A stretch of 9,724 nt of DNA from Acidimicrobium sp. BACL17 MAG-120823-bin42 (GTDB lineage: Bacteria > Actinomycetota > Acidimicrobiia > Acidimicrobiales > Ilumatobacteraceae): the NCBI GenBank assembly GCA_001438985.1, contig LIAZ01000034.1, positions 1 through 9,724 of the forward strand. Direction: 5' to 3'. Of this stretch, positions 6,419 through 9,724 are shown in pieces. The number at the start of each line of letters is the position of its first letter. Positions within the stretch are counted from its first letter, which is position 1. The notes beneath the pieces were generated by a model. That model searched no databases. It had not been told where the DNA came from and saw nothing but the letters and a program-made list of their open reading frames with translations. The position numbers and the translations under genes are program-made.

Positions 6419-7197
6419 CGGCGCTTGGATTTTGTGATGTTCGTGTTTCTTATGACGGCACAGAAGCGGTGCAAAGTTTTAATGACTTGCTGCACTCGGG
6501 CGAATGGTTGTGCCTCATAGGGCCAAACGGCGCAGGTAAATCGTCTGTGCTGCGTGCTGCTGCTGGATTGGTTCCTTATTCAGGCTCAATTGCAATTGAT
6601 CAGAAAGAGATTCCAGCAACATCGGTGCGGTGGCGAGCGCAACACATTGCCTATGTTCCTCAATCCCCACAGATACCACTCGACATGAACGTATTTGATT
6701 ATGTATTGCTTGGCCGTAACCCATATGTTCGACACTTTTCATGGGAGTCAAAACACGACAGAGATGTAGTTGGTGGTGTGCTCGATCGACTCGATTTGGC
6801 GACGTTTGCACGGCGCCCATTGGGCACGTTGTCGGGTGGTGAGGTGCAGCGCTTGGTGATTGCGCGAGCACTCGCGCAAGAGGCACCTGTGCTGCTGCTA
6901 GACGAACCAACAAGCGCACTCGATATTGGACACCAACAGCAGGCGCTCGAACTCGTTGATTCGTTACGGCGCGAGCAAGGACTTACCATCGTTTCGGCGA
7001 TGCACGACCTGACGTTGGCCGGGATGTACGCCGACAGATTGGTGCTGATGCACCAAGGAGCACGAGTGGCGGAGGGCACGGCAAAAGAGGTGCTGCAGCC
7101 CACTGTCTTGTCGGAGTTCTATGGTGTTTCAGCCAGAGTGCATCATGAAGATGATGGAACTGTGGTGGTTATTCCTCAGCGCACGAGCGCACGCTAG
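6415..7197 (+). CDS. btuD: Cobalamin ABC transporter ATPase BtuD
   Basis: This cytoplasmic ATPase drives the BtuC permease. The 260-residue product has Walker A GPNGAGKSS (36-44), the Q-loop at VPQSPQIPLD (Gln83), signature LSGGEVQR (139-146), Walker B VLLLDEP (159-165) followed by TSALDIGHQQQ, and the H-loop SAMHDLTLA (His197). The SALDIGHQQQ and MHDLTLAGMYADRL signatures are those of FecE/BtuD-type importers. The ATG overlaps the btuC TGA (ATGA), with AAGGA at 6400-6404 ten bases upstream, so it is coupled in the btuFCD operon. All nucleotide-binding motifs are intact. Assignment to B12 rests on the operon's riboswitch rather than on the ATPase itself. Confidence 0.9.
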   Translation: MTALGFCDVRVSYDGTEAVQSFNDLLHSGEWLCLIGPNGAGKSSVLRAAAGLVPYSGSIAIDQKEIPATSVRWRAQHIAYVPQSPQIPLDMNVFDYVLLGRNPYVRHFSWESKHDRDVVGGVLDRLDLATFARRPLGTLSGGEVQRLVIARALAQEAPVLLLDEPTSALDIGHQQQALELVDSLRREQGLTIVSAMHDLTLAGMYADRLVLMHQGARVAEGTAKEVLQPTVLSEFYGVSARVHHEDDGTVVVIPQRTSAR

Positions 7198-7206
7198 ACA
7201 ACCCAC

Positions 7207-7212
7207 TACTTT
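7207..7212 (+). promoter_or_regulatory. Possible -10 element for a leaderless transcript of the next gene
   Basis: TACTTT (7207-7212) fits TAnnnT and ends eight bases before the ATG at 7221, where a leaderless start would put it. The gene has no well-spaced Shine-Dalgarno (AGGG is only two bases from the ATG). Leaderless transcripts are common in actinobacteria. No -35 match is seen at the proper distance, so this remains tentative. Confidence 0.3.
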
Positions 7213-7220
7213 GTAGGGCG

Positions 7221-7880
7221 ATGTCCGATTTTGGTCGCACGCTCAATGAACACGTTGCGGGTTGTGCTGCCTCGCACCAACTCTTGTTGCAATCACTTGA
7301 TTCACTCACCGACGAACAATGTCGTGAACCATCGGCATTGCCTGGGTGGACACGTGGGCATATCTTGTCGCATCTAGCGCGCAATGCGGAAAGCCATGAG
7401 CACTTGTTGCAGTGTGCATCTCGTGGCGAAATCGGTGAGCAATATATTGGCGGAGCGCAGGCGCGTATAGATGGCATAGAACAACATGCACATGACAGTG
7501 TGGTGCAGCTGGTTTCGGCGGTACGCAGCAGCATCTATGCACTTGAGGCACAGTGGGCAGCGACAAATAGTGATGGCTGGCAGGGCAGTGGCGTGAACAG
7601 CGCTGGTGCAATACTGGCCATGAGCGACATCGTGTTCTTGCGGTGGCGCGAGGTTGAAGTGCACCACGCCGATTTGCTTCTTGATTTTTCTTTTCGTAGT
7701 TGGAATAACACATTTGTGCGATATGAATTGGATCGGCAAGTGATGATGTGGCGTGCAAGCAAACCAATGGGATTAACTCCGTTACCCGAACAAGCGTTGC
7801 AACTCAGTCCGCATGAGCGTCTTGCTTGGTTGTTGGGCAGACGTGATGTGGAGGGCTTACCTAAGCCAGCATTTAACTAG
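7221..7880 (+). CDS. Mycothiol-dependent maleylpyruvate isomerase-family protein (DinB-like fold)
   Basis: The 219-residue cytosolic product has the MDMPI N-terminal domain, a DinB-like four-helix bundle used by metal-dependent, mycothiol-using enzymes. The opening with LTDEQCREPSALPGWTRGHIL is typical. Metal-ligand candidates are His51 in GHILSHLARNA and the pair Glu144/His148 in RWREVEVHHADL, the same E-x3-H spacing as in the characterised corynebacterial maleylpyruvate isomerase. The C-terminal part (about 165-219) is short and less conserved, so the true substrate is unclear. No aromatic-degradation genes are nearby, so maleylpyruvate isomerisation itself is not supported; a thiol-transfer or detoxification role is equally possible. 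It follows btuD by 23 bases, and the copper gene begins nine bases after its stop, so it may be cotranscribed with either. Its presence implies mycothiol and hence Actinomycetota. Confidence 0.82.
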   Translation: MSDFGRTLNEHVAGCAASHQLLLQSLDSLTDEQCREPSALPGWTRGHILSHLARNAESHEHLLQCASRGEIGEQYIGGAQARIDGIEQHAHDSVVQLVSAVRSSIYALEAQWAATNSDGWQGSGVNSAGAILAMSDIVFLRWREVEVHHADLLLDFSFRSWNNTFVRYELDRQVMMWRASKPMGLTPLPEQALQLSPHERLAWLLGRRDVEGLPKPAFN

Positions 7881-7889
7881 GATTTCGTT

Positions 7890-9494
7890 GTGATTGCACG
7901 GCTTCGCACCAGTTGGGTTGCCGTCATGCTCATTGTTATCGCCTCGGTGTTCGTGCCGACAAACGCGGTAAGTGCCCATGCTGGATTAATTTCAAGTGAA
8001 CCAAAAGCAAGTTCATGGCTTGCCGTATCGCCAACAGAGATAGTTCTTGTATTTGATGAACAAGTTGGTGTGGTGTTTTCTCGGGTCACCATTCTTGATC
8101 AGGAGGGAAACGAGATCATCAATGCAAAGCTGATCCGTGACCAGAGTGATCCACGCATTGTTCGGGCATCAATAAACACACTTCCTAATGGAACATTCGT
8201 GGTGGTATGGCGAGTGGCATCAGCCGACTCTCACCCCGTGCAAGGGTCATTTGCGTTCTCGATTGGTGCCAGTTCGTCTGACGTTACTGCGGTGATGAAC
8301 GCAGGCGTTTCAGATCGACACGGCTTGAATAACTTGTTCAATGTCATTCGGTTTGCCATGTTTGCTTCTGTATTGACGTTGCTTGGCGGTGCAGCACTCG
8401 TTGCCTTCGGCTCACGCTCGGCCCCATCAATTCGAACACGCATGAGCTTGTGGAGTGCGTGGGCAGTGGCATTATTTGCCAGTGTTCAGGCATTGTTCGC
8501 TTATGGGCCACATGCATCGGGTGTAAAGATTTATAACCTCACCGACCTGTCGCTTTTAGGCGACACGATGACCACATTGTTTGGTCAAGCAACGCTTGCG
8601 CGAGTGCTGTTGTTGTTGCTCTTTTCGTGCATGCTGATCACCATTGACCGTCGCTCACAACGTTGGTGGCGAATGAGTGCAGTTGCAATAGCTGTGGCTA
8701 TTGCTGGGTCGATGTCGGCAGTGGGGCATCCAAGCAATCAGTCTCCGGTGGGCCTCAGTGTTGCGCTCGACATGGTGCATCAACTTGCTGTGTCCATGTG
8801 GGTAGGTGGGTTGTTCCTTATCACTATTGACCGCAAATACTGGTTGCGAAGTACGCAGTCGATGTTGTGGTTTTCTCGAATCGCGGGATACAGCGTGGCG
8901 ATTCTGGTTGTGACGGGTATTGGCCAAACGATCTTGCTGATGGACCAATTTGCTGATCTATTCACGATTGAATTCGGGCAAAAACTAAGTGTCAAAGTGT
9001 TGCTCGTAGTGGCACTTGTTGCGCTTGGTGGATTGTCCCGCAAAACATTGCATGCCGCTGGTCCGGCGAAGCTTCATCAGTCAGTACTTGTCGAGTCACT
9101 TGTTGCGCTCATCATTGTTGGAATCACGGCGCTGATAGTGGCGCTGCCCCCAAGAGCGCAAGCATCACTTGTGCCATTTGAGACAACGCTCAAACAGTCA
9201 GGTCTGATCGCCACCGTTACCGTTACTCCCGCACGGGTTGGTACCACCGAAATCCATGTCTCAGTTGCATCGCTAGATGGCACCTTTCTGCAGACTCAAT
9301 CGATTACTGGGCGAGTTGGATTACCCGAGCGAAGTTTGCCAAGTGGCCCAATTTCATTCGAGAAAACAGGTCTAAATCACTACACCGCAATTGTCAGTTT
9401 TGCTTTCGCCGGAGACTGGGATCTTGACATATTGGTTAAACCAACCGACACAACAACTGTGTTGTTTTCAACAGATGTGCTGATTAAGGAGTAA
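7890..9494 (+). CDS. CopC-CopD fusion copper protein with C-terminal beta domain
   Basis: This 534-residue protein fuses a periplasm-facing CopC domain to a CopD membrane domain and should bind or import copper at the membrane. A signal segment (about 7-29) ends so that His30 in SAHAGL would be the mature N-terminal copper ligand. Asp113 and His115 in VASADSHPVQGSF complete the usual CopC Cu(II) set. About eight transmembrane segments follow (roughly 151-175, 188-206, 236-253, 262-279, 293-311, 333-351, 367-382, 402-420), with conserved His280 (AVGHPS), His297 and Trp304 (MVHQLAVSMWVGGL). Residues about 425-534 form an extracytoplasmic beta-rich domain resembling YtkA-like modules by eye. The GTG start is supported by AGGA at 7879-7882, overlapping the previous stop codon and implying coupling. 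Its 3' end overlaps the GNAT gene on the other strand. No copper-responsive operator was recognised. Confidence 0.88.
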   Translation: MIARLRTSWVAVMLIVIASVFVPTNAVSAHAGLISSEPKASSWLAVSPTEIVLVFDEQVGVVFSRVTILDQEGNEIINAKLIRDQSDPRIVRASINTLPNGTFVVVWRVASADSHPVQGSFAFSIGASSSDVTAVMNAGVSDRHGLNNLFNVIRFAMFASVLTLLGGAALVAFGSRSAPSIRTRMSLWSAWAVALFASVQALFAYGPHASGVKIYNLTDLSLLGDTMTTLFGQATLARVLLLLLFSCMLITIDRRSQRWWRMSAVAIAVAIAGSMSAVGHPSNQSPVGLSVALDMVHQLAVSMWVGGLFLITIDRKYWLRSTQSMLWFSRIAGYSVAILVVTGIGQTILLMDQFADLFTIEFGQKLSVKVLLVVALVALGGLSRKTLHAAGPAKLHQSVLVESLVALIIVGITALIVALPPRAQASLVPFETTLKQSGLIATVTVTPARVGTTEIHVSVASLDGTFLQTQSITGRVGLPERSLPSGPISFEKTGLNHYTAIVSFAFAGDWDLDILVKPTDTTTVLFSTDVLIKE

Positions 9495-9724
9495 TGGTTT
9501 TCATCACCAGATGGTGAGCCATGCCAGTTGCTTCATCTACGAATTGGTCTCCATACACATGGAAACCATTTCTCGTGTAAAAATCGAGCGCCGAGTCTCG
9601 CGCACGCGCCCATACGAAGTGGGTGTTGTGTGCCACAGCATGGTTGATTCCCGCCTGGAGTAAGTGAGCACCAAGACCATGGCTTTGTTTGTGTTTTGCT
9701 ACGGCCATGCCCTTCAACTGAATT
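9484..9724 (-). CDS. GNAT-family N-acetyltransferase (C-terminal part, start outside window)
   Basis: On the minus strand the frame is open to the right edge and reads Ile-Gln-Leu-Lys-Gly-Met-Ala-Val, the usual beta4 lead-in of GNAT enzymes. The TTG at 9717 is thus internal. The acetyl-CoA pyrophosphate loop KHKQSHGLGAHLL matches the Q/R-x-x-G-x-G/A motif. ARARDSALDFYTRNGFHVYGDQF, spread over about 23 residues, and MAHHLVMK are the typical motif B and C-terminal strands of a small single-domain acetyltransferase. The substrate cannot be told. The stop codon lies inside the end of the copper gene, giving an 11-base tail-to-tail overlap with no terminator between. The first half of the protein is missing. 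Confidence 0.85.
   Translation of the reverse strand, partial: IQLKGMAVAKHKQSHGLGAHLLQAGINHAVAHNTHFVWARARDSALDFYTRNGFHVYGDQFVDEATGMAHHLVMKTITP

Noticed and set aside
6515..7103. Two 134-residue minus-strand frames opposite btuD
   Set aside because: They lie opposite a fully conserved ABC ATPase and have no recognisable motif or start signal.
5390..7197. Siderophore or haem transporter as the identity of the FecCD-type operon
   Set aside because: The permease and ATPase alone cannot exclude it, but the cobalamin riboswitch in the leader and the BtuF-like receptor favour B12.
7306..7767. 153-residue minus-strand frame opposite the MDMPI-family gene
   Set aside because: The translation is rich in His, Cys and Arg with no domain character. 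The plus-strand gene has conserved metal ligands and family motifs.
9715..9717. TTG (minus strand) as the start of the acetyltransferase
   Set aside because: The preceding codons read Ile-Gln and continue the conserved GNAT strand, so the true start is beyond the window.
1..9724. Mobile element, prophage, CRISPR array or defence island
   Set aside because: No transposase, integrase, terminal repeats, repeat-spacer pattern or tRNA target was found. All genes belong to ordinary metabolic or transport families.

Overview
The window looks like ordinary chromosome of an actinomycete-type bacterium (Actinomycetota). The evidence is a PAC2-family protein with the actinobacterial motif set, a mycothiol-dependent maleylpyruvate isomerase-family enzyme, a CopC-CopD fusion, GTG starts and intermediate base composition by eye. 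An aquatic Acidimicrobiia-like lineage would fit, but that is only an impression. No tRNA, rRNA, CRISPR array, insertion sequence or phage gene is visible.

Layout. (1) Positions 1-2041 hold the end of a phosphate-uptake locus: the 3' part of pstB, then a separately controlled pstS. Upstream of pstS are three 11-bp-spaced PHO-box-like repeats, and downstream is a strong intrinsic terminator. The PstS is unusual in two ways: about 100 lysine-rich residues are inserted in the phosphate-binding fold, and its signal peptide has no lipobox cysteine. (2) Positions 2102-2986 (minus) encode a PAC2-family protein, and 3034-4254 (plus) encode a class I aspartate-type aminotransferase; the two are divergent. 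(3) Positions 4278-7197 form a vitamin B12 uptake operon: a cobalamin riboswitch, then btuF (lipoprotein receptor), btuC (permease) and btuD (ATPase), joined by GTGA and ATGA stop/start overlaps. A terminator-like hairpin with a U-rich tail lies inside the first codons of btuF. (4) Positions 7221-9494 hold a mycothiol-dependent DinB-like enzyme followed by a three-part CopC-CopD-C-terminal beta-domain copper protein. (5) At the right edge, on the minus strand, is the 3' part of a GNAT acetyltransferase whose end overlaps the copper gene tail to tail.

How the genes work together. The left block imports phosphate and is probably controlled by a PhoP/RegX3-type regulator. The middle block imports cobalamin and is shut off by it through the riboswitch; this regulation settles the substrate of an otherwise ambiguous FecCD-type transporter. 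The right block joins thiol chemistry to copper handling by position only. The least ordinary points are the PstS insert and non-lipoprotein export, the tandem PHO repeats, and the possible attenuator hidden in the btuF signal-peptide codons behind the riboswitch. I see no wholly new multi-gene system here.
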